Of a stretch of DNA of 41,090 bases, positions 11,742 through 22,154 are shown one piece after another. A program made the translations under genes and the position numbers. Each line of letters starts with the position of its first letter. The stretch's first letter is position 1. Origin of the DNA: Circinella minor (lineage: Eukaryota > Mucoromycota > Mucoromycetes > Mucorales > Lichtheimiaceae); NCBI GenBank assembly GCA_016758965.1, contig JAEPRB010000311.1:1-41090 (forward strand). Reading direction: 5' to 3'. The notes below the pieces were generated by a model, which ran no database searches, was not told the DNA's origin, and saw only the letters and a program-made list of their open reading frames with translations.

Positions 11742-12208
11742 TATATATATATATATAATTGTTTTCGTTATAAAACACCATGATTCAACATATATCTCAT
11801 ACACACACACACACACACACACATACACACACGCTCTTTTTACTCTTGTTTATGTTAATATATACGTAAATTCAATATATACATATTTTTTATTATTACT
11901 ATTATTATTATTCTTCATTTATAACTTTATATTTGTTATCAATAATATATGATTGATATAATATAGTATTTAAAGTGGAAATCATGTTATATAATATTAT
12001 ATCTCCATGTTTTTTCTCCTTAGTGTACTAAATAGATACTAAAAGAGAGTTATAGAAAATTCGATTGAAATTTTCATTGACCGAAATAATTTAGGTCGTG
12101 TGCATGAAATTTTTGAGGAGGAGTAAAACTTGTTTCTTTTTTCTATTCTCTCTCACTTTATATTTTTATATTAAAAGTAAAAGTAAAAAACCAGGAGAAA
12201 AAGATACC
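11742..12208. other. Spacer with (AC)n repeat and J-protein promoter
   Basis: A (TA)n run follows the PP4 stop, then an (AC)n run at about 11803-11831 and AT-rich sequence. The last 160 bp before the J-protein ATG hold a heat-shock-element-like cluster (see 12055-12075). No gene seen. Confidence 0.5.
12055..12075 (+). promoter_or_regulatory. Imperfect heat-shock element
   Basis: The sequence reads GAA, 2 nt, TTC, 4 nt, GAA, 3 nt, TTC, which is alternating inverted GAA units as bound by Hsf1 but with irregular spacing in the middle. It lies about 135-155 bp before the ATG of a DnaJ-family gene, where such a site would be expected. In AT-rich DNA GAA/TTC runs arise readily, so confidence is limited. 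Confidence 0.35.
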
Positions 12209-13720
12209 ATGTCACAACAACAAACAGTAGTGAATTATTATGAAGTATTAGAAATTAGTGAAGAAGCATCCTCTAATGAAGTGCGAAAAGCTTATCGTAA
12301 ACTTGCTTTAAAGTTTCATCCTGATAAAAACGATTCACCTGTAGCTGCTGAGAAGGTGACAAAAAAAAAAAAAAAGAGATTTCTTTATTTTTATGCATAA
12401 TTCAAAAGATCGTACACATCAACTCATGTTTTTTTTTTATATATTCTTTTAATTTAATATAATAAAAAAATATAGTTTAAAGAAATTAGGTAATTATAAT
12501 AACAACTATTTTAGAAACCTCGACTTTAAGAGTTCATCACACAGCAAGGAACTAAAATATTATGTATATATCTTTTTTTTTTTAGTCATGCATACGAAAT
12601 TTTATCCGATCGTACGTAAAAAGAGTAAATACTTTTTTTATTAAGTTGGAAAGGATAAAAAAAAAAAAAAAAAGATTGAATGATTTTTATGACTAATTCT
12701 ATTTATGGATTGTGTATTATAGCTGAACGACGTGAAATATATGATCAAGAAAGAAGATATCGTCATACTGGCGCCTTTGAAGATGATTTATTTAATCATT
12801 TGAACCGTGGTAGTCATGGTGGTTTCCATGTAAATAAATCCCCTTTCTGCTCTTGTTTTTTTTTTTTTCTTTTTTTTTTTTGATTCTTTGATTAATATAG
12901 AGTTTCTAAAATATTATAGTTCCATTCACCTGATGAAATTTTCGCACAATTCTTTGGACAAGCCCAAATGAATGGTTTCGGCTTTCGTAAGTCAAAAAAA
13001 AAAAAATACCTTTATAAAAAGTGTTCTTTGACATATTTTTTTTTTATTCATTATATCTTATTCTATTATAGCTGGATTCCCTATGGGAGGAGGAGGCGGA
13101 AGAAATAATGGGGGTGGTAGTAATAGTATGTTTAATGATCCATTCTTTTCCAATGATCCCTTTTCTGCTCATAATCAATTTCATGGATTTTTTGGTGGAG
13201 GTATATCACAACAACAACAACAACAACAACCTTCTATGATGTCTCAATCATCCTTTTTCGGTGGTAATCAAGGTTTTGGAGGTGGTATGATGATGGATCC
13301 ATTTTTTTCTTCCTCGTCATCATCATCTAGTTTTAGTACTAGTAACTTTGGTAGTGGTGGTGGTGGTGGAGGAGGAGTAAGTAAAAGTGTATCACAATCT
13401 ACTCAAATTGTAAATGGTCGAGCACAAACAGTGACAGTAACCAAAGTACAAGATGGAAATGTAAGTTCATTTATTTCAAGTTTATTTATTCATATATAAA
13501 TGGGGGGGATAAACTAATTTATTATTATATTATATTATATTATATTATATTACATCAGGGTACAACAGTAACAGAAGACTATGGTAATGGACAAAGAAGA
13601 ATAACAGTGAATGGTGTAGAACAACAAAATACAATAGGACAAGGATCATCAAATGATAATCAACGTTATATTTCAGAAGGAGGAAGATCTTCTTCTTCTG
13701 ATAGGAGACAAAGATATTAA
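12209..13720 (+). CDS. Class B J-domain co-chaperone, DNAJB6-like
   Basis: Seven exons: 12209-12355, 12476-12489, 12586-12611, 12723-12829, 12920-12986, 13072-13460, 13559-13720; 303 residues. The J domain (about residues 9-75) has [13 protein letters not shown], the catalytic His-Pro-Asp at 37-39 and YEILSDPERREIYD, so it should stimulate an Hsp70 ATPase. A Gly/Phe region follows ([22 protein letters not shown]) with a Gln run and a Ser run (near SSSSSSSSF). There is no zinc-finger or canonical DnaJ C-terminal domain. The segment [20 protein letters not shown] followed by [10 protein letters not shown] matches the C-terminal beta region of DNAJB6/B2/B8. Those proteins suppress aggregation of polyglutamine and amyloid proteins. 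Exons of 14 and 26 nt inside the J domain are unusual. The gene converges on the copper-fist gene 55 bp away. Confidence 0.88.
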
Positions 13721-13775
13721 AATTGTATATGATCTCATTTATAATTAAACATTTATAATACTTTTTTTTTTTTTT
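13721..13775. terminator. Shared 55-bp convergent gene end
   Basis: Only 55 bp separate the stop codons of the J-protein gene (+) and the copper-fist gene (-). AATTAAA-like sequence at 13742-13748 and the T run at 13761-13777 could serve as 3'-end signals. With normal fungal 3' UTRs the two transcripts must overlap. Confidence 0.45.
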
Positions 13776-14518
13776 TTACATATGACTTGTTGGTGGATAA
13801 ATTGGAATAGAAACTGGAGAACTTGTATTATTATTACTATTACTACCAGTATTATTATGATCTGTATCTTGAAAGAAATTTTTGATAAATAAGTCAATAT
13901 CATCACTAGACATAATAGTTGGAATTGTTGTAGTAGTAGTAGTAGTAGTAGTAGTAGAAGAAGAAGAAGAAGGAGAAGAAGGAGATATATTAATATTATT
14001 TTCTTCTGTTATTATTGTATCATGAAGATGAGCTGCTGTACAAGAACATGAATTTAATATTTCACATAAACATCCATTCATTGGGTTAGGTGCTAATAAA
14101 ACAAAATTAAAAATGAACAACCTTATCTTCTTTTTTTTTCTCTTTAACTGATGCGGGGGGGGGGGAGGGAGGGGTGCGAACTTACATTTTGTAATTGCAC
14201 ATGTACATTTAACATGAGACTTTCTTGTTACTCGTAAATGACGACAATGAGCACATTGACTCACTTGTCTTCCTCTTTTTTGTACAGGAATTAATTCTCG
14301 ATTAGTATGTTGACAATCTTTTACTCTATGTCCTCGAATACAAGATCGACTGTATAAAATAATAAAAATATGGGAAAGAGGTCGATTAAGTTAATTCCAA
14401 TCCCTTATCCTGTTCACCAGAAAAAACACACACACACACACACACACAAGAATGTTGAATGAAAATAAAAAAAAACTGCATACCATGCATATTTTATACC
14501 ATCTTTAACAATTGCCAT
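13776..14518 (-). CDS. Copper-fist DNA-binding regulator (Ace1/Cuf1/Mac1 family)
   Basis: Three exons on the minus strand: 14518-14484, 14349-14186, 14092-13776; 171 residues. The N-terminus is a complete copper fist: MAIVKDGIKYAC, then CIRGHRVKDCQHTNREL, the KRGRQV minor-groove arm, QCAHCRHLRV and SHVKCTC, with all zinc and copper-cluster cysteines in place. Immediately after it lies Cys-Leu-Cys-x5-Cys-Ser-Cys, a CxC pair motif like the copper-sensing cysteines of fungal copper regulators. The rest is Ser/Thr-rich with a long Thr run and ends in an acidic-hydrophobic stretch (SSDDIDLFIKNFFQ) that could be an activation region. Family role: copper-dependent control of metallothionein or copper-uptake genes; which direction it works here cannot be told. 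It is short compared with Ace1 (about 225 residues) and much shorter than Mac1 or Cuf1. Confidence 0.9.
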
Positions 14519-14779
14519 TATAAATCAATGAAAAACAACAACAAAAAAAAAAAAAAAAAAGAAAAAAAGAAAAACTGTGAAACCTTCAGTTGGGTATTCC
14601 ATTATTATTATTTCTGTTTTACGTTATTTAAGGGCGCAGCTCATTTTTACTTTTATTTCCCATTTAGAACAAGCACAAAATGCTCACGAAGAAGTTCTCC
14701 TCCGATTTCAAATAAAAAAGATTACTTTTTTTGGTATACTATTATTGTGTTAAAAAAGAAAAAAAAAAAAAAAAGTTGT

Positions 14780-15975
14780 CTAATTCTTTTTTCCAAATGG
14801 AATCCTTGAAAATAATGAAGATAATAATTTACTTTTTCCAGTCATTTCTGGATTATTATCAACTGTCATGGATGGTTTTAAATTCATCATTGTAGCAGGT
14901 GGAGGAGGTATACCACCACCTCCTGCAACGCCATGAGGTCCAACACCACCAGGTCCAACACCTCCAGGTCCAGTAAATCCACCACCATATAAGTCCATTG
15001 TCAAATAATATATTTGTTTTTGAGTATATGACCATAAACAGAGTGCCCAATACAACTAAATAAAAAAGTAATCAGTCGTTATTATTATTATTATTATTAT
15101 TGTTGTTGTTGTTGTTGTTGTATAAAGTAACAGATGACTAGAGAGAGAGAAAAAAAAAAAGGAAGAGTTTACTTACATAACAAATTGTCATCATAATAAA
15201 TAATACAATAGAAAACTTTAATTCATCTTCCCAAAGTTTATCACAATTATAAATATTTCCAATATTATCAATTGTAGTTTCTGTATTATTATTATTAGGA
15301 CTCATGATAGCATCCAATTGATTCCTTGAATTATTTATACACCAATCTTTGAATGAAGGTCGATGTACACCAAATAATATAATATTAATAAAAAAGTTTA
15401 CAACGAATATAAATACAACTACCCACATGGTTCGATGTGCAAGTCGTAAAATAGCTGGTTTGTTCTATTATTTGTAATAAAAATATAATCATGAATCAAA
15501 CTTTCATTTATAAATTCAATTACATAGAATTCTAATATATTAAATAGTTACTGTTATTAATGCAAACATAGCAAACAAAGCTGCTACAAGAAATAGAATA
15601 CATATAGCACCTGTCACCATTAAGGCATTCACTTGTTGATGTGAAAATACAGCTAAAATATATAAATAAAATTAATATATTAATAATAAGATGTCTATGC
15701 TTTTTTTTTTTTACTTACGACTTCGTTCTTGAAATGATAATATAGCAACATAAAGATTAATTCCCTAAATAATTCAAATAATAACAGTTTATTTACTCTA
15801 TACTTTAAAATAATTGTATTATTATTATTAATATTAATATTACCATCCATATCAAACATGCCAAAATACCACCACCTTGAAGTGACATACATCCACAAAA
15901 TTTTCGTGTATAAGAATGTGTTGCATGAATTTGTTGATCATGAAAATAAGGTTCTCCATACATTCCTTGATTCAT
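14780..15975 (-). CDS. Four-transmembrane-helix membrane protein, uncharacterised
   Basis: Five exons on the minus strand: 15975-15844, 15764-15719, 15652-15552, 15464-15177, 15055-14780; 280 residues. Four hydrophobic segments are clear: ILACLIWMGINLYVAILSF, NALMVTGAICILFLVAALFA, MWVVVFIFVVNFFINIILFG and FSIVLFIMMTICYLYWALCL. The first loop is short, and the loop between helices 3 and 4 is about 60 residues with a Cys pair (DWCINNS and YNCDKLW) that could form a disulfide. The layout resembles tetraspanning proteins (tetraspanin/MARVEL-like), but the tetraspanin CCG motif is absent. The C-terminal tail is Gly/Pro-rich (repeats of GPGGV) and ends basic. I do not recognise a named family. Function unknown. 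Confidence 0.8.
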
Positions 15976-18291
15976 TGTTATATTACTATTCTTTTATTTT
16001 ATATATATATATATAAATATAACAAATAACTCTTTTTTTTGTTTTAATAATGTTTGGGTATGTCTATGAGGTTCGTATGTATGAATAAAAATGATTATAT
16101 ATTAAATAGAAAAAGAAAAGATAAGAATTAAAAAACTAAAAAAGATATATATTTAACTCAAAAAAACAAGTTTCCTTTTTTGGAATATATCACTTTTTTT
16201 TTTTTTTTTTCAAGGTTCCCACATTTACATATACATCTTCACAATTCTATTCACTGTATATATAAATATACTTTTTGTTATTATTAATAGAAAAAAAAAA
16301 CTATTATTTTAATCAACACGTTATTTTTTTTTCTTATTTCACTTTGCTCATATCAAATAACGATATATATGAAAAAAAAAACATATATATCTTGAGTTCT
16401 TGTTATAATATGCAGCACAATTTAATTTTAATATCACACGCGTGTGGTAACGATCTTTTTGACCTCCTATTATTAATGGTCATCATTATCATCTAGTAAT
16501 ACACAAGACTTCTTTTTTTTTCTACGTATTATCAAAAAATCATGATTTAACTTGACGACTCACGTCTTGCTTTTACCAATCATCCAACCCTTTTTTTTTT
16601 CTGGTACCTGTTTGTAAAAATCAAAACTATATATGTCATCAGATCAATATCTTCTTTTCTTTTTCTTTATTGACAACAATAAATAAATAATTTTGATCAG
16701 TTGAACCAATCGTTTCTACGTACGCTATATAAATATCTTGTTTTATGTACTTGTTCATCTCAATAACTCTTCAAGATATTTAACCTTCTCTCATGCTTAG
16801 GGTTCCGGCAATAAAAATATTGACGGGTGCAGTATAAGTATCTTTTCGCTTGTTGAGTACATGTTTTTTGAAGTTCTAAACTTTATTCTATAATAAACAA
16901 AGTCTTTCCTTGATAATATTCTTTTTTTTTTTTTATTAAATGGAATAAAATTACTTTTTTCTTTCATCACTTTCTAGTAGATACAGATAAAAGTAATATA
17001 TCACACTATAAATTTCAAACGTAATCATAATCTAATATTAATCATTTTAGATATGCATATATGATTCCACTACGTAAATATACATTATGAACTTAGATCA
17101 CATACATAAGACGTTACATTTTGGTCCCCTGTTCCAAAAGCGATTACCAAATAGGTGTTGTTGGTGAGAGTTCCTTTATTTGTTTTTTTTTAAAAAACAA
17201 TGTGTTTCCTGGTAACACCAAGAAAAAGGAGAAAACATATACTCACACACACGTTATCATGTGAGTTATATATATAATCCTGAATTTGTATAACCATGAC
17301 ACAAGAAAATTTCGTTTCTGCATTTTTTTTTTTTTATGAATTACTATAAATACAATTTTTTGCTTGTGATTGAAGCTTGTTTTAAATTGTACATTATATA
17401 AATACGAAACCTTATGCTTTCTACGTATTGTTAATTTTTTTTTTTTGTATATTACTAAATAGTAGATAATTGTAATATATAAATGGTTAGATAATAAGGT
17501 GTTTATTAGATAAACCAAATGATTCGACATGTCAAATTAATATTTAAGATTTATTACCTATTGTATTTATTTAAATTTAATTACAATTAAAATCAAAACT
17601 TCGTCAACCTGGAAGTACCTAATATCAATCACGTATGCAATAAAAAATGAACAATATATTATTATTTAATTAGTAGTAATAGTAGTAGTAGGTCGGATGC
17701 CCTCCCCCACAAAGAAAAAAAAAGACACCAACATTCTTGATCAAGTGAGAGAATATGTGGAATAAAAAGTATGGTAACCACTAAAAATATCATAAATTCA
17801 TCAAAAAAAAAAAAAAGATACATAACCAGCTGATTGAAGATCTCTCATACACCAAGTAAATAATGAACGCTCACGATCATATGGATCTTACCTTTTTATG
17901 ATAAAGAAAAATGTATGCTATATTACCATCAACAATAACAACAACAAAAAACAACAAACTAATAAATATAAATACAACATACATTAAATATTATCGAGTT
18001 TTATTAAGTATTATTATTATTGAATGTTACTATTTCTTATTAAATATCCAATATTCTTATAATTATTATATAATACATCTTATAAATAATAATTAATTAA
18101 TGATTAGGTGGGGAGAAAATGGTCAAAAGAGCTGGTTGGGGAGAGGGGAAAGGACGCGTGATTGAAAAAAAAAAACATATACAAACGGGGTGATGAATAT
18201 AAAACAACAACGAGGTTTTGAGGTGAAGCCGCCATAATAATGATAATAATATACACAAGAAAAAGAAAGAATAAAAAAAGAGGGGGTTATT
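15976..18291. other. 2.3-kb gene-free region
   Basis: It separates two minus-strand genes. The part next to 15975 should hold the promoter of the four-helix membrane protein; CCAATC boxes occur near 16576 and 16705. All open frames are short and AT-rich, with no fungal protein character. A palindromic X-box-like motif is at 17204-17216. No tRNA, rRNA or transposon was found. An unrecognised non-coding RNA cannot be excluded. Confidence 0.55.
17204..17216 (+). promoter_or_regulatory. Palindromic X-box-like motif
   Basis: GTTTCCTGGTAAC is an imperfect inverted repeat with a one-base spacer, extended outward by GT/AC. It fits the loose RFX consensus GTNRCC(0-3N)RGYAAC except for one base. It lies about 1.2 kb upstream of the membrane-protein gene that starts at 15975. 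Confidence 0.3.
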
Positions 18292-19977
18292 TTATCGAGA
18301 TGTTAATAAAAATTCATCATAAGTGGGTAAATGACTATTCATCACAGAATTATTAGTGACATTATGGCGACCCGCTGGGTATAAATCAACAACACTACAG
18401 GGTCGAGGAGAAGAAGCACCAATAGGTATAATGTTATGTTGTAATGTTCTACTTGTTCTTCTTCCTCCATGACGATTATTGTAACAACCACCATCTTCAT
18501 CTGGGCTACTTATGGGTTCATCTTCTGCTGTTGTTGTTGTTGTTGTTGTTGTTGTTGGAGTAGATCGATCATATCCACCGAAAAAAGACCATCTTCTTCG
18601 TTCAACATTTCTTCTACTATTGTTAGCAGATCTTGATGTAGCACGTCTTGTTGAAATCGTTGTTGACATTGGAGAAATGGTATCTTCATCTTCACTTGTA
18701 ATTACATTAGAAGAGAGATTATCATCTCCGGTATCACTATTATTATTATTACTATCATTCCTATTGTTGCTGTTGTTGTTGCTGGGTCTATTATGTAATA
18801 AAGATACCATCAATGCAGGATCATAAGGTAATGTTTGCCAAGCTTCTTCATAAGAAGGTAATCCAGTAGATACTGGTGTTTTCGGACAAATCATGACAGG
18901 CAATGCAGCTCGTAATTCAGACGTATGACCATCTGGATTTTCTATTGACAAGATAAATTTAAGCTTGTGGCGAACTCGAACAACGTCGTTTTGTACATCA
19001 CATTGAACCTGGTGATTTGAACGTGGTACTGGAATCGTAAGTACTTTAGACCACACGATAAAAGAATTATTGTGACTACTATTAGATGCACCAAAATGAT
19101 CATCGCGTGTAAAATGTATGATACGACCTTGCGCTCGTGAATGTCCACCAAACCATCCACTACTGGCTCGACAAATCATATATTCTTTAAACGTACATGT
19201 CAAGTGTCGGATGCGTAAATCGCTTACTAATGGTGTTACTCGTATACTGATCGGAATATGCTCCCCATGCGAAACAATTTTCGACGGAATACTGATTTCA
19301 TAATCCAATTTATTGGTCCATTGATTTGCCACAATGACAGGTTCAAGAAATTCGGGGGTTAAAGGTAACATTTGGCGTGACAAATGAATTAATTGATGCG
19401 CATTATTATTTGGTAATAATCGAGTACGTTGAACAGTTGCTTTGAGTCGATATTGAACAAGATAAAATGATGTGATATGTGTTGATTCTGGTAAATTACC
19501 TGGTAAAGGTAATTCAAACTCATAACTGTATAAACCTGGATCCAGTTGATGTACATTGGATGTTTTTGGTAAAAAGTTCCATGTATGATTGATCAATAAT
19601 CGTTCATCTTGATATAATCGTTCATGACCATGACTTACAGCTATAAATACATCTTTATTAATTGGTTATTTTCTTTTTTTATTTTAAAAAAAAAAATCAA
19701 GACGAATTTTTTTTTCTTTTTTGTGCGCAATCGACTTTTATTTTATTCTCAATTTAATAATAATTAATAATAAGGTTGACTTACGTTCTGTCCAAGTGAT
19801 TGTCATTTTACCAGTAAATCGTAAAGAAATTGCTTTCACTTTGGTAGGTTCTTGTACTCGAACATCAAGTACACCACGAAGTACACATCCAGGAGATTCT
19901 GAAGCCGTACCATACATAATTAATTGATCACTTTCAACATGAATCTTGGTTTTAATGGAAGATCTGATACGGTCCAT
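18292..19977 (-). CDS. Alpha-arrestin with LPxY motifs
   Basis: Two exons on the minus strand: 19977-19785 and 19640-18292; 513 residues. The arrestin-N fold begins at the start (KTKIHVESDQLIMYG, GCVLRGVLDVRV, KAISLRFTGKMTITW) and continues with GLYSYEFELPLPGNLPES, the classic alpha-arrestin strand. The arrestin-C fold covers roughly residues 195-330 (LDYEISIPSKIVSHGEHIPI; RVRHKLKFILSIENPDG). Two tyrosine motifs follow: Leu-Pro-Ser-Tyr-Glu-Glu after the fold and Leu-Pro-Thr-Tyr-Asp-Glu near the C-terminus. LPxY motifs can replace PPxY in binding Rsp5-type WW domains. The linker holds Asn-, Ser- and Thr-repeat tracts. Family role: ubiquitin-ligase adaptor for transporter or receptor endocytosis. 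It is not a recent duplicate of the arrestin at 3084-5223: exon structure and motifs differ. Confidence 0.9.
18531..18559. repeat. Coding trinucleotide repeat (poly-Thr tract)
   Basis: A (TTG)n run on the plus strand reads as consecutive Thr codons (ACA) in the minus-strand arrestin. The same run read in another frame encodes Gln. It is likely to vary in length. Confidence 0.8.
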
Positions 19978-20668
19978 ATTTTTTTTTTATTGTTGTAAAT
20001 AATACTAATAATGATTTTAAAGCTTGTGGTAGAGTTTTGTAATAATATAGTTTCAATATTTTATTTATTTATTTTTATATTTAAAACAAAAGAGTAGAAA
20101 ACTTGAATTTAAAGATAAATAAAAAAAAAAAGAGAGAGAGAGAGAGAAAGAAAAAGAAGAAAAATAACTAAAAGAGGGTTAAATGTGTACAAAAATATTA
20201 TATATAATGTTTTTTTATTTTTATTTTGGTGCACAGATCAGATGATAACATCCATCCCACGAGTGAACTTTTGTGAGTTAAGCAAAAAAAAAAAAACTTA
20301 TCCAAATATGTCAACTATTGGACCATTATTTTTCCGGAAATACTTTTTGGAGATAGCGTGAGAGAGGTTTTTTTTTTTTTTTGACGCGCATGATTCTTTT
20401 TACCCAAACGTAGGTTTCTAATTTCTTTTTCTTTTTGTGAGACTTCTTCTTCTAATATGTTAAGAGTTTTGTTTGATTTATATAAAATAAAATAAAAAAG
20501 TCATAACAATAATAATAAAAAACTAGAATCAGGGGCTCGTTCATTTTACCCAGAAAGAAGTTACACAACTTTAGTTGCGGTTTTTTTTTTTTTTTTCTAA
20601 ACAGCAAATTCTCCCTTTGGTATTGCGTGCTTTGATTTTACATAAGAACAAATTAATTCAACAAGAAC

Positions 20669-20681
20669 GTGGCGTAGCAAC
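20669..20681 (+). promoter_or_regulatory. X-box-like motif
   Basis: GTGGCGTAGCAAC fits the RFX consensus GTNRCC(0-3N)RGYAAC with a one-base spacer and one mismatch. The AGCAAC half is the conserved half in fungal Crt1/RFX sites. It lies in the shared upstream region of the second arrestin and the TTL-fold gene. Confidence 0.3.
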
Positions 20682-20702
20682 AAGGTTGTTATGTCACATC
20701 AA

Positions 20703-20739
<37 letters not shown>

Positions 20740-21606
20740 ATTATTATCATTGGAGATTTTGTCACTCGTAAAAAGCACAAAGTGTGATTAGGTGGAGTTG
20801 ACAAACGGGGGGTCTTTTTTATCATTGGTTTGCTTTAATTCTGTCATGCGACTTTTTTTTTAAATTACCAGTTTGTTTTCTTGTCATACAAAATTCTCTT
20901 TTTATATTTTTTTTTTTTTTTTGCAAAAAAGTTTTCGCGGAAAACCGTAGAATATGTTTCTCTCATCTTCTCTTTTTTTTTTAAAAAAAAAGGTGGGAAA
21001 TTTAGAACAAGCTGATGACGTTAAATGAAAGAATAATGATCGATCGTGTGGAAACAATAAGTAAAAAAAAAAAACTTATTATATATATAACTGCTCATTA
21101 CAAAAAACAAAGTATTGTTGTTGTGGAGCAATAGAGTTTTCTTTTGTCTGTTTGCCATTTCGATTGTTAATTTTATATAGAGAGACCATCAATTTTTTTG
21201 GTTTATTATGTGCTTTATTCATTATGGTAATTTTGATCCGCAGTTGCATAACGAAATCACTTTTTTTTTTTTTTTTGTACTCCCTCAATTCCCATTTTAT
21301 TAACCAATGATATATCAAGTATATTATTTACCTTATCAAAATTATTTGTTTGTTTGCCTTTTTTATTTATTTTTTTAGATAATATAGTCTAAAAATGATG
21401 AAACACAGCAGTTAAGACTTTGAAAAAAAAATAATAATAATAAAATTAAGCTTGGTCATGTGAAAGCTTATCAAATTTAATGCAAAAACAAAAAGTAATA
21501 ATTCGTTCATTATCATTAATTATTTTACTCACTGTCAAAAGATGAAGAATTAAACAAAAAATCTTCAATTTGTTGGTTGGATAGAAAATTTACGTAAACA
21601 AATATA

Positions 21607-21635
21607 AAAGGGGGGGTGGCGGTCCCCCCCCCTTT
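21607..21635. other. G7/C9 hairpin-forming tract
   Basis: AAAGGGGGGG at 21607-21616 is followed after a 7-nt loop by nine C and then TTT. On one strand this gives a stable stem of at least seven G:C pairs, striking in DNA that is otherwise AT-rich. Function unknown; possibly a structural or protein-binding element upstream of the gene at 22155. Confidence 0.6.
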
Positions 21636-21792
21636 CTCTCCTTTTTTTTTTTTTTTTTTTTTGTTGTCAACAAAAATTTTTTTTTCTCAAAATTTCAAAT
21701 AATGGCTTCGCAGTAAAACAAAATAATGTCAATGGTAATAACAATGGCTGTGCATGGATAATTCAGAAATAACTTATCCAGGTCCCTATTCT

Positions 21793-21823
21793 CCCCCCCC
21801 CCTTTAAATTACAAAGGTGGGGG
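21793..21823. other. Second C-tract/G-tract hairpin
   Basis: A run of C at 21793-21802 followed by TTT pairs with AAAGG-T-GGGGG at 21813-21823, leaving a short AT loop. It is the second such structure within 200 bp and in the same intergenic region. Confidence 0.55.
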
Positions 21824-22154
21824 AAAAAAGGTTATTATTATTATCATGATTTTATTTATTGTTACATGGATGAAAATAAATCTGATAGTTTATAGGTGAA
21901 AACAAAAACGATATATTCTTTTTATATACCTATATATATGCAAGGGGTGAGTGTCTGAGTAGGTTTTGTGCGACGAAGAGAGGTCTTTTAATTCCAAGAA
22001 GTGGTTCAGTCGGTGTATGGAAAGGACGAATTGGAGAGAGACGAGAATAAAAAAAAAAAAAAAAAAACAGAAAAAAAACTATCACTATTTTATATTATAT
22101 TACTCTTATCCCCACTTTTGAAAAAAAAAAATTTTTTTCTATTAAATTATTATT

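Larger units (their letters stand above)
19978..22154. other. 2.2-kb divergent intergenic region between arrestin and TTL-fold genes
   Basis: This is the upstream region for both the minus-strand arrestin and the plus-strand gene at 22155. It contains a (GA)n run near 20131-20147, a (TA)n run at about 20706-20733, and two G/C-tract hairpins (21607-21635 and 21793-21823). A TATATATA box at 21931-21938 is followed by a (GA)-rich leader and poly(A) at about 22050-22067. No real gene is visible: open frames are low-complexity. Confidence 0.55.

Noticed and set aside
15976..18291. Several open frames of 60-95 codons, for example at 16275 and 17243
   Set aside because: They consist of AT-driven Ile, Tyr, Asn, Lys and Phe codons with no family character, and they cross simple repeats.
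18512..18826. Plus-strand open frame opposite the second arrestin
   Set aside because: It is the antisense of Thr, Asn and Ser repeats, giving Val and Leu runs; the arrestin on the other strand explains the region.
3084..19977. Recent duplication giving the two arrestin genes
   Set aside because: They differ in exon number, in N-terminal tails and in PPxY against LPxY motifs, so they are old paralogs at best.
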